This document shows positions 25,685 to 33,439 of a stretch of 64,000 bases of DNA, piece after piece; position 1 is the first letter of the stretch, and each line of letters begins with the position of its first letter. The notes under the pieces were generated by a model. The model had not been told where the DNA came from. It saw nothing but the letters and a program-made list of their open reading frames with translations, and ran no database searches. The translations under genes and the position numbers were made by a program. Origin of the DNA: DASRWT01 sp963748485 (GTDB lineage Bacteria > Methylomirabilota > Methylomirabilia > Rokubacteriales > CSP1-6); contig CAVVJF010000017.1 in assembly GCA_963748485.1 (NCBI GenBank), positions 27,301 through 91,300 on the forward strand. The letters run 5' to 3'.

Positions 25685-27421
25685 CTAGCCGAGCGCGGTC
25701 GACGGGATTGGCTGGCAGTCGGCGAGGGCGTCCAGCCAGGCGATCTCACGCGCCCCGAAGGGCGGCGCGCCCGCCTCACGGGACACGAGCCAGCGCCGAA
25801 GATAGAGGGAGCCGCTCAGGAGCCAGTGGGCATCGCCGGTGGCGTCCCGCCGCGCCTGGCCGTGCGCGAGCAGGAGGGACACGGCGAGCAAATGGTAGAG
25901 GGTGTCCGCGACGGGCCGCGCCTCCAGCTCTTGCTCCTCCCGCGCGAGAGAGGCCCAGCCCGCCACGCGGCGGCGCGCCGTGTCGGCGGCGTCGCGGGCC
26001 ACGTCTACCCACGGCTTGGCCGCCGCCTCCGTCACGCGCCCGAGGCGCTCGGCCACGAGGGCGAAGAGCGCCTCGTGAGCCGCCTCGCGCATGATGGCGC
26101 GCTGCACGTCGAGCGCCACCACATTGCTGGCGCCCTCCCAGATGGCGCCGAGGTAGCTGTCGCGAACCAGGCGCGCGTTCACCCACTCCTCGATATAGCC
26201 GTTGCCGCCGCGGACGTTCATCGCCTCCGCGGTGACGAGGCGCGCGTGCTGGGTGATCCAGTACTTCGCCAGCGGCGTCGTGATGCGGAAGAGCGCGCGG
26301 GCGTCCGCCGCCCCGGCGTCCCAGCGGTCCAGCATGGCGGCGCCGTGCAGCACCACCGCGGCGGCCGCCTCGGAGTCGACCACCATCTGCAGGAGCTGGG
26401 CGCGCAGGAGCGGCAGCTCCGCCAGGGGCCGTCCGAAGGCCACCCGCGCGCGGGCATGGGTGAGCGCCTCGAGGACGGCGCGACGGATGAGGGCGGCCGA
26501 GCGCAGCGCGTTCGACAGGCGTGAGACGTTTACCATCTCCATCATCTGCTTGAAGCCGCGATCGAGATCGCCGATCGGGTACGCCACCGCTCCCGCGTAG
26601 GTCACCTCGGCGCTGGCCATGGAGCGCGAGCCGAGCTTGTCCTTGAGGCGGTTGAGCGTGAGATCGTTCCGGCGCCCGTCGGGCAGCACCTTGGGCACGA
26701 GGAACATGGCGAGGCCGCGGGTACCCGCCGGCGCGCCCTCGGGCCGCGCCAGCGTGAAGGCCATGGCGGCGTTGGCGTTGGAGCAGAACCACTTGTCGCC
26801 CCAGAGCCGCCAGAGGCCGTCATCCCCCTTGCGCGCCACGGTCGTCGCGGCGCCCACGTCGGAGCTCGCGGCCTTCTCCGTCATCCACTGGGTGCCCTGT
26901 CGGAGCGCGTCCATGTCGGTGGCGGTGAGGCCGGGCAGATAGCGGGCCTGAAGCTCCGCGCTCCCGTAGTGGCGCAGCATGCGCGCGCCGGAGTCGGTCA
27001 TGTTGACGGGGCAGAGGAGCCCGAACTCGGACTGGCCGAAGAGATAGGTGAGCGCGTACTTCACCACGTGGGGCACCGGCCCGGGCCAGCCCAGCACGCC
27101 CGGACGATGGCTCAGCGCGGCCAGCCCGAAGCGGCCGAAGGCCAACTCCTCCATCCGCCGGTATGAAGGATGGAAGTCGATCTCGTCCACACGCTGGCCC
27201 CGCTCGTCCCAGCCGCGCAGGACGGGCGGGTTCTTGTCGGCGGCCTGCGCGAGGGCGTCCAGCTCCCCGCCCGCGACCTCCCCCATCGCGACCAGGTGCG
27301 GCTGCGCCCGCGCGTACGCCGCGGGGCCCATCACCGACTCGCAGAGCCACTGGAAGCTGGGGTCGGTCAGGAAGTAGTTCACGCCCCTCGTGGTAGGCAT
27401 GGCGTCCTGGCCGACCGACAC
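25685..27421 (-). CDS. Acyl-CoA dehydrogenase, AidB-like
   Basis: A 578-residue FAD enzyme longer than ordinary acyl-CoA dehydrogenases (about 390). The core motifs are MTEKAASSDVGAATTVARKG and LWGDKWFCSNANAAMAFTLA, RLKDKLGSRSMASAEV, and NVRGGNGYIEEWVNARLVRDSYLGAIWEG with the active-site Glu region. The extended C-terminal helical domain (from about residue 440) places it near AidB. AidB-like proteins bind DNA or have weak isovaleryl-CoA activity, while relatives are true dehydrogenases; the coupled enoyl-CoA hydratase favours a metabolic role. GTG at 27421 is used; an ATG at 27400 is the alternative start. Confidence 0.88.
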   Translation of the reverse strand: MSVGQDAMPTTRGVNYFLTDPSFQWLCESVMGPAAYARAQPHLVAMGEVAGGELDALAQAADKNPPVLRGWDERGQRVDEIDFHPSYRRMEELAFGRFGLAALSHRPGVLGWPGPVPHVVKYALTYLFGQSEFGLLCPVNMTDSGARMLRHYGSAELQARYLPGLTATDMDALRQGTQWMTEKAASSDVGAATTVARKGDDGLWRLWGDKWFCSNANAAMAFTLARPEGAPAGTRGLAMFLVPKVLPDGRRNDLTLNRLKDKLGSRSMASAEVTYAGAVAYPIGDLDRGFKQMMEMVNVSRLSNALRSAALIRRAVLEALTHARARVAFGRPLAELPLLRAQLLQMVVDSEAAAAVVLHGAAMLDRWDAGAADARALFRITTPLAKYWITQHARLVTAEAMNVRGGNGYIEEWVNARLVRDSYLGAIWEGASNVVALDVQRAIMREAAHEALFALVAERLGRVTEAAAKPWVDVARDAADTARRRVAGWASLAREEQELEARPVADTLYHLLAVSLLLAHGQARRDATGDAHWLLSGSLYLRRWLVSREAGAPPFGAREIAWLDALADCQPIPSTALG

Positions 27422-27438
27422 GGGAACGGTCCCCCCGG

Positions 27439-28233
27439 TCAGCGTCCCGAGAACCGCGGGGGGCGCTTGTCCTTGAACGCCTGCACGCCTTCCTGGTGAT
27501 CGGCGGTCTCGCGCACCACCGCCATGTGGGACGACACGAGATCCAGATGCGTGCGCAGGTCGAGGCGCATGCTCTGGTAGACCAACCTCTTTATCATCCT
27601 GATAGGAACCTGCGGGCCGTTGGCGACCTGGGCGGCGAAGGCATACGTCGCCTCGCGGAGCTCGGCGGCGGGAACGACGCGGTTCACGATGCCGAGCTTG
27701 AGCGCCTCCGGCGCCTCGACGAAGTCCGCCGTCCAGAGCAGCTCCAGGGCCTTCGCGGTGCCGATGAGGCGCGGCAGGAAATACGTGTCACCGTCGCCGG
27801 GGACGAGGCCCACGCGCACATACCCGGTGGAAAAGCGTGCCGTGTCGGCGGCGATGCGCATGTCGCACATCAGGCTCATGCCCATGCCCGCGCCCACCGC
27901 CACCCCGTTGACCATGGCGATGACGGGCTTGTCCATCGCCTCCAGGGCCTTGGGCACCCGGTGGATGTTCTCCCAGAGCCCGTTCTTGTGGTCGAGCGGG
28001 CTCGGGCGGTTGTCGCCCATGCGGCCCACGTCGCCCCCCGAGCAAAAAGCCTTGCCCGCCCCCGTTACCACCACCACGTTGACGTCGGGATCGCGCTGGG
28101 CCTCGGCGAGCGAGCTCGCCCAGGCGTCGATCATCGGTCCCGTGAACGCATTCATCTTGTCGGGGCGGTTCAGGGTGATGGTGGCGACCTTGTCCTTCAC
28201 CTCGTAGATGAGCTCGTCGACGCTGGTTGGCAT
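27439..28233 (-). CDS. Enoyl-CoA hydratase/isomerase family protein
   Basis: A 264-residue crotonase-fold protein. The oxyanion-hole segments are VVTGAGKAFCSGGDVGRMG and AMVNGVAVGAGMGMSLMCDMRIA; the later part ARFSTGYVRVGLVPGDGDTYFLPRLIG carries one of the expected catalytic-loop positions. Asp rather than Glu occupies the position near GDGDTY, so hydration versus isomerisation is uncertain. GGAGG seven bases before the ATG supports the start. It heads a two-gene operon with the AidB-like dehydrogenase and is divergent from pqqA. Confidence 0.9.
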   Translation of the reverse strand: MPTSVDELIYEVKDKVATITLNRPDKMNAFTGPMIDAWASSLAEAQRDPDVNVVVVTGAGKAFCSGGDVGRMGDNRPSPLDHKNGLWENIHRVPKALEAMDKPVIAMVNGVAVGAGMGMSLMCDMRIAADTARFSTGYVRVGLVPGDGDTYFLPRLIGTAKALELLWTADFVEAPEALKLGIVNRVVPAAELREATYAFAAQVANGPQVPIRMIKRLVYQSMRLDLRTHLDLVSSHMAVVRETADHQEGVQAFKDKRPPRFSGR

Positions 28234-28287
28234 GGGGGGTCCTCCGGGCCGCTAGTATACGGTCCGGCGGAGGCCGACACCACGCGC

Positions 28288-28317
28288 TTGACGGCCCCCA
28301 CGGCCCTTGGGTACTAT
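28288..28317 (+). promoter_or_regulatory. Predicted promoter of the pqq operon
   Basis: TTGACG (28288-28293, 5 of 6) and TACTAT (28312-28317, 4 of 6) have an 18-bp spacer. The start site would be near 28324, giving a leader of about 44 bases that ends in the ribosome-binding site CGGAGGTG before pqqA. Confidence 0.6.
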
Positions 28318-28367
28318 CCCCTCAGACAGCAGAGTTGCTGGGCCCTTCTCCATCGGAGGTGAACGAC

Positions 28368-28466
28368 ATGATCTGGGAAGCGCCGGACTTCATCGAAGTG
28401 AAGATGGACGCCGAGATCAACTCCTACCAGGACGACTTCGACCGCCAGGACGACGACCGCTTCTAG
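28368..28466 (+). CDS. pqqA: PQQ precursor peptide PqqA
   Basis: A 32-residue peptide that supplies the Glu and Tyr from which pyrroloquinoline quinone is made. The E-x3-Y core is E16-INS-Y20, which the radical SAM enzyme PqqE cross-links. It starts MIWEAPDFIEVKM, and after the core it has a very acidic tail (DDFDRQDDDRF) that is longer than in the classic 23-24-residue PqqA. GGAGGT lies seven bases before the ATG. It sits directly before pqqB and has its own promoter. A hairpin between pqqA and pqqB may keep its transcript in excess. Confidence 0.92.
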   Translation: MIWEAPDFIEVKMDAEINSYQDDFDRQDDDRF

Positions 28467-28493
28467 GCGGCCCGCGCCGCAGGAAGACCCTTC

Positions 28494-28530
28494 AGCCCCC
28501 TCTCGGCCCTGAGCCGAGCCCGGGGGCTGT
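28494..28530 (+). terminator. Hairpin between pqqA and pqqB (attenuator or mRNA stabiliser)
   Basis: The inverted repeat CAGCCCCC (28494-28501) with GGGGGCTG (28523-28530) encloses an inner stem CTCGGC/GCCGAG around a CCTGA loop. The only downstream T-rich tract is TCTTT, so termination would be partial. Such partial terminators after pqqA are known in other bacteria, where pqqA mRNA is more abundant than that of the biosynthetic genes. Confidence 0.65.
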
Positions 28531-28551
28531 CGCGTCTTTGGGGGACCTATC

Positions 28552-29487
28552 GTGCGCATCCGAGTGCTGGGCTCGGCCGCCGGCGGCGGCTTCCCGCAGT
28601 GGAACTGTGGCTGCCCCAACTGTCGGGGGGCTCGCGAGGGCACGCTGCGGGCCACTCCCCGCACCCAGGAGTCAGTAGCGGTCAGCGCCGACGGCGCCGA
28701 CTGGGTGCTTCTGAACGTCTCCCCGGAAGTGCGGGCCCAGATCGAGAGCTTCGAGGGCCTGCACCCCCGCGCGCCCCGCCACTCTCCCATCGCGGCGATC
28801 ATCTTCACCAACGGCGATCTCGATCATGTACTGGGCCTCCTGTCTCTGCGCGAGTCGCACCCGCTGGTGATCTACGCCACCGAACGCATGCGCGCCGGCT
28901 TCACCGAGGGCAACGTGCTGTACCGCACGCTCGAGCGCTTCCCTGAGCAGGTCACGTGGCGGACGCTCAAGCTCGGCCGCGAGGAAGCGCTGGCGGGCGC
29001 CGACGGCCGCCCCTGCGGCTTGTACGTGGAAGCGGTGGCGGTGCCGGGGAAGCCGCCCATTCACCTGGAGAACCGCCTCGGCGCATCGCCGGCGCCCGAT
29101 CCAGAGGACAATATCGGCCTGCGCATCCGCGAGGCCGCCACCGGACGCCGCCTCGCCTATTTCCCCGCCGTTGGCGGCATCACGCCCGCGGTGGCCGAGG
29201 CCCTCGACGACGCCGACTGCGTGTTCTTCGACGGTACCTTCTGGTCGAGCGACGAGCTGCCCGCTCAGGGGCTCGGCGCCAAGCGCGCGGCGGACATGGC
29301 GCATCTGCCCATCGGCGGGCGCGAGGGCAGCCTCGCCGTACTGCGCGAGCGCCTGCCGTCCGCCCGCCGTGTCTACATCCACGTGAACAACACCAATCCC
29401 GTCCTGCGCGAGGACTCGTTCGAGCGGAAGGAAGCCGAGACGGCCGGCTGGACCATCGCCTGGGACGGCATGGAGGTGACGCTGTGA
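28552..29487 (+). CDS. pqqB: PQQ biosynthesis protein PqqB
   Basis: A 311-residue metallo-beta-lactamase-fold oxygenase that hydroxylates the tyrosine-derived ring during PQQ synthesis. The family N-terminus RIRVLGSAAGGGFPQWNCGCPNC carries the conserved Cys residues, and TNGDLDHVLGLLSLRES replaces the usual HxHxDH metal site, as is normal in PqqB. The C-terminal PIGGREGSLAVLRE and HVNNTNPVL are also characteristic. GTG at 28552 follows GGGGGA by six bases. Its stop overlaps pqqC (GTGA). Confidence 0.96.
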   Translation: MRIRVLGSAAGGGFPQWNCGCPNCRGAREGTLRATPRTQESVAVSADGADWVLLNVSPEVRAQIESFEGLHPRAPRHSPIAAIIFTNGDLDHVLGLLSLRESHPLVIYATERMRAGFTEGNVLYRTLERFPEQVTWRTLKLGREEALAGADGRPCGLYVEAVAVPGKPPIHLENRLGASPAPDPEDNIGLRIREAATGRRLAYFPAVGGITPAVAEALDDADCVFFDGTFWSSDELPAQGLGAKRAADMAHLPIGGREGSLAVLRERLPSARRVYIHVNNTNPVLREDSFERKEAETAGWTIAWDGMEVTL

Positions 29488-30224
29488 CCGCGCCCGCGCT
29501 CCGGCCCCCGCTGCCCCGCGAGGAGTTCATCGCGTGGGTGCGCAAGGAAGGCGAGGCGCGCTACCACGATCACCACCGCTACCACGTGATGATGCACGAG
29601 GGGCGCCTCACGCGCGTGCAGCTGCAGCAGTGGGTGCTCAACCGTTTCTACTATCAGACGCGTATTCCCATCAAGGACGCCATCATCCTGTCGAAGTCCG
29701 AGGATCCCGCGTTCCGTCGCATGTGGATCCGGCGCATCCGAGACCACGACGGCGACGAGGGCGGCGAGGCGGGGCTCGAGCTCTGGCTGCGCCTGGCCGA
29801 CGGGGTGGGCCTGGACCGCGACGAGGTGGCGAGCTGTCGCTCCGTGCTGCCCGGCGTTCGCTTCGCCTGCGACGCCTACGTGGAGCTGGTGCGCGAGCGG
29901 AGCCTGGTGGAGGCGGTGGCCTCCTCCCTCACCGAGTTCTTCGCCCCCGACCTCATGTCCCGGCGCGTGCTCGCGTGGGAGAAGCACTATCCGTGGGTGA
30001 GCCCCGACATGCTCGCCTATTTCCGCTCCCGGGTGCCGCGCGCCCGGCGCGATTCCCTGGAGGCCATCGACTTCGTCATCCAGCACGTCGAGAGCTACGA
30101 GATGCAGGAGCGCTGCGTCGCCGCGCTGATCAGGAAGACGGAAATCCTGTGGCATCTGCTCGACTGCGCGTACGCCGCCTACGTCGAGCCGGGATGGGGA
30201 CCGCAGGGAGCGCGGGGCACGTGA
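29484..30224 (+). CDS. pqqC: Pyrroloquinoline-quinone synthase PqqC
   Basis: A 246-residue cofactorless oxidase that closes the ring and oxidises the last intermediate to PQQ. The helical bundle motifs YHDHHRYHVMMHEGRL, WVLNRFYYQTRIPIKDA and the downstream HVESYEMQERCVAALIRKTEILW contain the active-site His, Tyr and Arg residues of the family. The GTG at 29484 overlaps the pqqB stop; the upstream open frame is antisense-like noise. The stop overlaps pqqD. Confidence 0.96.
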   Translation: MTAPALRPPLPREEFIAWVRKEGEARYHDHHRYHVMMHEGRLTRVQLQQWVLNRFYYQTRIPIKDAIILSKSEDPAFRRMWIRRIRDHDGDEGGEAGLELWLRLADGVGLDRDEVASCRSVLPGVRFACDAYVELVRERSLVEAVASSLTEFFAPDLMSRRVLAWEKHYPWVSPDMLAYFRSRVPRARRDSLEAIDFVIQHVESYEMQERCVAALIRKTEILWHLLDCAYAAYVEPGWGPQGARGT

Positions 30225-30499
30225 TCTCCGCGGAGAGTCGCCTCCGCCTCGCCGCCAAGGCCCGCCTTCGCTTCGACCGGAAATCGTCGCGCTACATGCT
30301 GCTCTATCCGGAGCGGGGCCTCGTGCTGAACCCCACCGCCGCCGACGTGCTGCAGCGCTGCGACGGCGAGCGCACGGTGGGCTCCATCGTGGCGGAGCTG
30401 GCACGGCAGTACGGCCACGACGCACCCAAGGTGGAGCGCGAGGTGCTCGATTTCCTGCAGACCATGGCCGACCGCGGGCTCGTGCAGGCATCGGGATGA
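30221..30499 (+). CDS. pqqD: PqqA-binding chaperone PqqD
   Basis: A 92-residue winged-helix-like RiPP recognition protein that binds PqqA and delivers it to PqqE. Recognisable parts are LRFDRKSSRYMLLYPERGLVL, the segment NPTAADVLQRCDGERTVGSI and the C-terminal VLDFLQTMADRGLV. The gene overlaps pqqC (GTGA at its start) and pqqE (ATGA at its end). It is a separate protein, not fused to PqqC or PqqE as in some bacteria. Confidence 0.93.
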   Translation: MISAESRLRLAAKARLRFDRKSSRYMLLYPERGLVLNPTAADVLQRCDGERTVGSIVAELARQYGHDAPKVEREVLDFLQTMADRGLVQASG

Positions 30500-31629
30500 G
30501 CGGAGGCGAGCGCCCGTACACGCTGGTCGCCGAGCTGACGTATCGCTGTCCCCTGCGCTGCGTCTACTGCTCGAATCCGCTCGACTACGCCCGGCAGGGA
30601 GAGGAGCTCGACACCGCGACCTGGCTCCGCGTGCTCGGTGAGGCCGAGGACCTCGGCGTCGTGCAGCTCAACCTGACCGGCGGCGAGCCGCTGGTCCGCG
30701 ACGATCTCGAGGCCCTCGTCGGGGAAGCGCGGCGGCTCGACCTCTACACCAACCTGATCACGAGCGGCGTGCCCTTGCGCCGGGAGCGGCTGGCGGGGTT
30801 GCGCGCGCTCGGCCTGGACAATGTTCAGATCTCTATACAGGACACCGAGGCCGGTCCCTCCGATCGGATCGCCGGGCGGCGCTCCTTCGACCGCAAGCTC
30901 GTGGTGGCGGGCTGGGTGAAGGAGCTGGGCTTTCCCCTCACCCTCAACACCGTGCTCCACCGCGAGAACCTCGACCACGTGGAAGCGGTGATCGCGCTCG
31001 CCGAGCGCCTCGGCGCCGACCGCCTGGAGCTGGCCAACACGCAGTATCTCGGCTGGGCGCTGCCGAACCGCGCCGCCCTCCTGCCCTCGCGCGCCCAGCT
31101 CGCGCGCGCGCGCGAGGTGGCAGCGGCGGCGCGGAGCCGGCTGCGGGGGAAGATGGAAGTCCTGTTCGTCACGCCCGACTACTACACGGATCTACCCAAG
31201 GCCTGCATGGACGGATGGGGGCGCCGCTTCATCGTGCTGAGCCCGACGGGGCTCGCGCTTCCCTGCCACGCTGCGCACACGCTGCCCGGACTGCGCTTCG
31301 ACTCGGTGCGGGACCGGCCGCTCGCGGACATCTGGCGCGACTCCCCCGGCTTCCGCGCCTTCCGGGGCGAGGACTGGATGCCCGAACCCTGCCGCAGCTG
31401 CGACCGTCGCGCCATCGACTTCGGTGGCTGCCGCTGTCAGGCCTATCACCTCACCGGCAACGCCGCCGCCACCGACCCCACCTGCCGGTACGCACCCGAC
31501 CATGAGCTGATCAAGACCGCCCGACGAGAAGCTGAAGAAGGCGGTGAGCGCCCGGCTCCTCTGATTTATCGGACTGGGGGGGAGCGAGCGCCGCTCCTCC
31601 CCCAGACCCCCCCACCGCGAATCGGATGA
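30496..31629 (+). CDS. pqqE: PqqA peptide cyclase PqqE (radical SAM)
   Basis: A 377-residue radical SAM enzyme forming the Glu-Tyr carbon-carbon bond in PqqA. The cluster motif is C18-PLR-C22-VY-C25, then LTGGEPL binds SAM. The C-terminal SPASM region supplies auxiliary cluster ligands: a Cys in LALPCHAAH and those in EPCRSCDRRAIDFGGCRCQA. The tail after residue 350 is Pro-rich and not conserved. The ATG overlaps the pqqD stop, and the gene itself overlaps the following permease gene by ATGA. Confidence 0.96.
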   Translation: MSGGERPYTLVAELTYRCPLRCVYCSNPLDYARQGEELDTATWLRVLGEAEDLGVVQLNLTGGEPLVRDDLEALVGEARRLDLYTNLITSGVPLRRERLAGLRALGLDNVQISIQDTEAGPSDRIAGRRSFDRKLVVAGWVKELGFPLTLNTVLHRENLDHVEAVIALAERLGADRLELANTQYLGWALPNRAALLPSRAQLARAREVAAAARSRLRGKMEVLFVTPDYYTDLPKACMDGWGRRFIVLSPTGLALPCHAAHTLPGLRFDSVRDRPLADIWRDSPGFRAFRGEDWMPEPCRSCDRRAIDFGGCRCQAYHLTGNAAATDPTCRYAPDHELIKTARREAEEGGERPAPLIYRTGGERAPLLPQTPPPRIG

Positions 31630-32147
31630 AGCGTCGCCGACGCATGGACGCGAGCTTCTTGATCCTGCTGAGCTTGACCATCGCTGTGCTCGCGGTGGCG
31701 CTGGTGAAGGACCCTGCCTTGGCCGTGCGGGGCTTTGAGTCCAGCGGGCGGCTTCTGGGCTCGGTGTGGATGGAGCTGGCGCTGGGCTTCGTGCTGGCCG
31801 GCCTCCTCGATGTCCTCATTCCGGCTCCCGTTCTCTCGCGATGGATGGGTGAGGAGAATCTCGGTCGTGGGATCCTGGTGGGGTGGGGAGCCGGGCTCGT
31901 GATGCCCGGCGGCCCGTATCTCGTCTTCCCCGTCGTGGCGAATCTCTTTCGGAGCGGCGCCGCGCCGGGTCCCCTGATCGCGCTCCTCACCGCCAAGACC
32001 CTGGTCAGCCCGGTGCGCATGCTGACCTACGAGGCGCCGCTCCTGGGGTGGCCGCTGACACTGGCGCGCCTGATCCCGGGTATGTTTCTCCCACCCGCGC
32101 TCGGGTGGCTCGGGCACTGGCTCTTCGCGCTCTTCGCGCGGCGCTGA
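31626..32147 (+). CDS. Small predicted permease (half of a DUF318/UPF0718-like protein)
   Basis: A 173-residue membrane protein with four to five helices. The segment GWGAGLVMPGGPYLVFPVVANLFRSG-type sequence around residues 78-103, with conserved Gly-Pro pairs, resembles one repeat of the two-repeat DUF318/ArsP-like permeases. It overlaps pqqE by ATGA, so it is made together with the PQQ enzymes. Export of PQQ or of a precursor is an attractive idea, since the dehydrogenase that follows acts in the periplasm, but there is no direct sequence evidence. The family assignment is moderate. Confidence 0.65.
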   Translation: MKRRRRMDASFLILLSLTIAVLAVALVKDPALAVRGFESSGRLLGSVWMELALGFVLAGLLDVLIPAPVLSRWMGEENLGRGILVGWGAGLVMPGGPYLVFPVVANLFRSGAAPGPLIALLTAKTLVSPVRMLTYEAPLLGWPLTLARLIPGMFLPPALGWLGHWLFALFARR

Positions 32148-32162
32148 GCGCGCCGTCCCGCG

Positions 32163-32191
32163 TTGACAAGGCAAAGGGCGAGCCGTATGGT
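32163..32191 (+). promoter_or_regulatory. Predicted promoter of the PQQ dehydrogenase gene
   Basis: A perfect TTGACA (32163-32168) and TATGGT (32186-32191, 4 of 6) have the optimal 17-bp spacing. Transcription from about 32198 gives a 45-base leader with GGGGAGG before the ATG. The dehydrogenase and cytochrome can therefore be expressed separately from pqqA-E. Confidence 0.7.
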
Positions 32192-32242
32192 CCTGATCAA
32201 TCCGGCCCGATCCTCACGTTTCGACACGACGGGGAGGCACTC

Positions 32243-33439
32243 ATGCGCCGCACGATCCTGACATCCCTCGCGGTGATCGTTATCCTCGGCTTCACCCTGG
32301 TCCTGCTCGCCGACGCCCAGGCGCCGCCCCCGTGGAAGCAGGGGCAGCCGGCGACCATGGCGACCTCGCCGCTGGCACCGATCCCGCAGCCACCCGCGCC
32401 GAAAGCGGCCGGCGAGATTCCCGTGGACAAGATCAAGGTGCCGCCCGGCTTCAAGGTGTCGCTGTGGGCGCACGGGCTCAGCAACGCGCGCGTCATGGCC
32501 TGGGGGGAGAAGGGCACGCTCTTCGTCAGCAGCCGCACCGCCGGCAATCTCTACGCGGTGGTCGACAAGGGCGGCCAGCGCGAGGTGAAGACCATTGCCA
32601 AGGGGCTCAATCTCCCCAACGGCATTGCCTTCAAGGACGGCACGCTCTACGTCGCGGAGATCCACCGCATCACCAAGATGGTAGGCATCGAGGACAAGCT
32701 CGACGCTCCGCCCGCCATGGAGGTGGTCTACGACACGCTCCCCAAGGACGTTCCGCACGGCTGGAAGTACCTGGCCTTCGGCCCCGACGGCAAGCTCTAC
32801 TTCAACATCGGCGCGCCCTGTAACATCTGCATCCCGCCCGATACCCACGCCAACATCTCGCGCGTCAACGCCGACGGTAGCGGATTCGAGTACTTCGCGC
32901 ACGGCGTGCGCAACAGCGTGGGCTTCGACTGGCATCCCGTGACCAAGGAGCTCTACTTCGCCACCCATGCCCGCGACTGGATGGGCGATGACATGCCCAG
33001 CGACCGCCTCGACGTGGCGCCGCGGAAGGGCCTTCACTTCGGCTTCCCCTTCTGCCATCAAGGCGACACGCCCGATCCCGAGTTCGGCAAGGGCCGGTCG
33101 TGCGCCGAGTTCGCGAAGCCGGTGCTGAACACCGGGCCGCACGTGGCCGGCAACGGCGTGGAGTTCTATACCGGCTCGATGTTTCCCGCCGCGTACAAGA
33201 ACCGCATGTTCCTCGCCCAGCGCGGCTCGTGGAACCGCACGCAGAAGATCGGCTTCCGGGTCATGATGGTGACGCTCGGCCCCGGCGGCGTACCGCAGTA
33301 CGAGCCCTTCGCGGAGGGCTGGCTGCAGGGCGGCGACGTCTGGGGTCGACCGGTCTACACCAAGCAGATGAAGGACGGCTCGCTCCTCATCACCGATGAC
33401 TACGCGGGCGCGATCTACCGGGTGACGTACCAGCCCTGA
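32243..33439 (+). CDS. Secreted PQQ-dependent sugar (sorbosone/aldose) dehydrogenase
   Basis: A 398-residue six-bladed propeller of the soluble GDH/L-sorbosone dehydrogenase family. A signal peptide is present (ILTSLAVIVILGFTLVLLADAQA). Blade motifs include IKVPPGFKVSLWAHGL, GLNLPNGIAFKDGTLYVAE, KYLAFGPDGKLYFNIGAPCNIC and the PQQ-site segment RNSVGFDWHPVTKELYFATHA; GDVWGRPVYTKQMKDGSLLITDD closes the barrel. Two close Cys residues (APCNICIPP) may form the vicinal disulphide typical of quinoproteins. It oxidises a sugar or aldehyde in the periplasm, passing electrons to a cytochrome, presumably the coupled gene product. Confidence 0.9.
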   Translation: MRRTILTSLAVIVILGFTLVLLADAQAPPPWKQGQPATMATSPLAPIPQPPAPKAAGEIPVDKIKVPPGFKVSLWAHGLSNARVMAWGEKGTLFVSSRTAGNLYAVVDKGGQREVKTIAKGLNLPNGIAFKDGTLYVAEIHRITKMVGIEDKLDAPPAMEVVYDTLPKDVPHGWKYLAFGPDGKLYFNIGAPCNICIPPDTHANISRVNADGSGFEYFAHGVRNSVGFDWHPVTKELYFATHARDWMGDDMPSDRLDVAPRKGLHFGFPFCHQGDTPDPEFGKGRSCAEFAKPVLNTGPHVAGNGVEFYTGSMFPAAYKNRMFLAQRGSWNRTQKIGFRVMMVTLGPGGVPQYEPFAEGWLQGGDVWGRPVYTKQMKDGSLLITDDYAGAIYRVTYQP

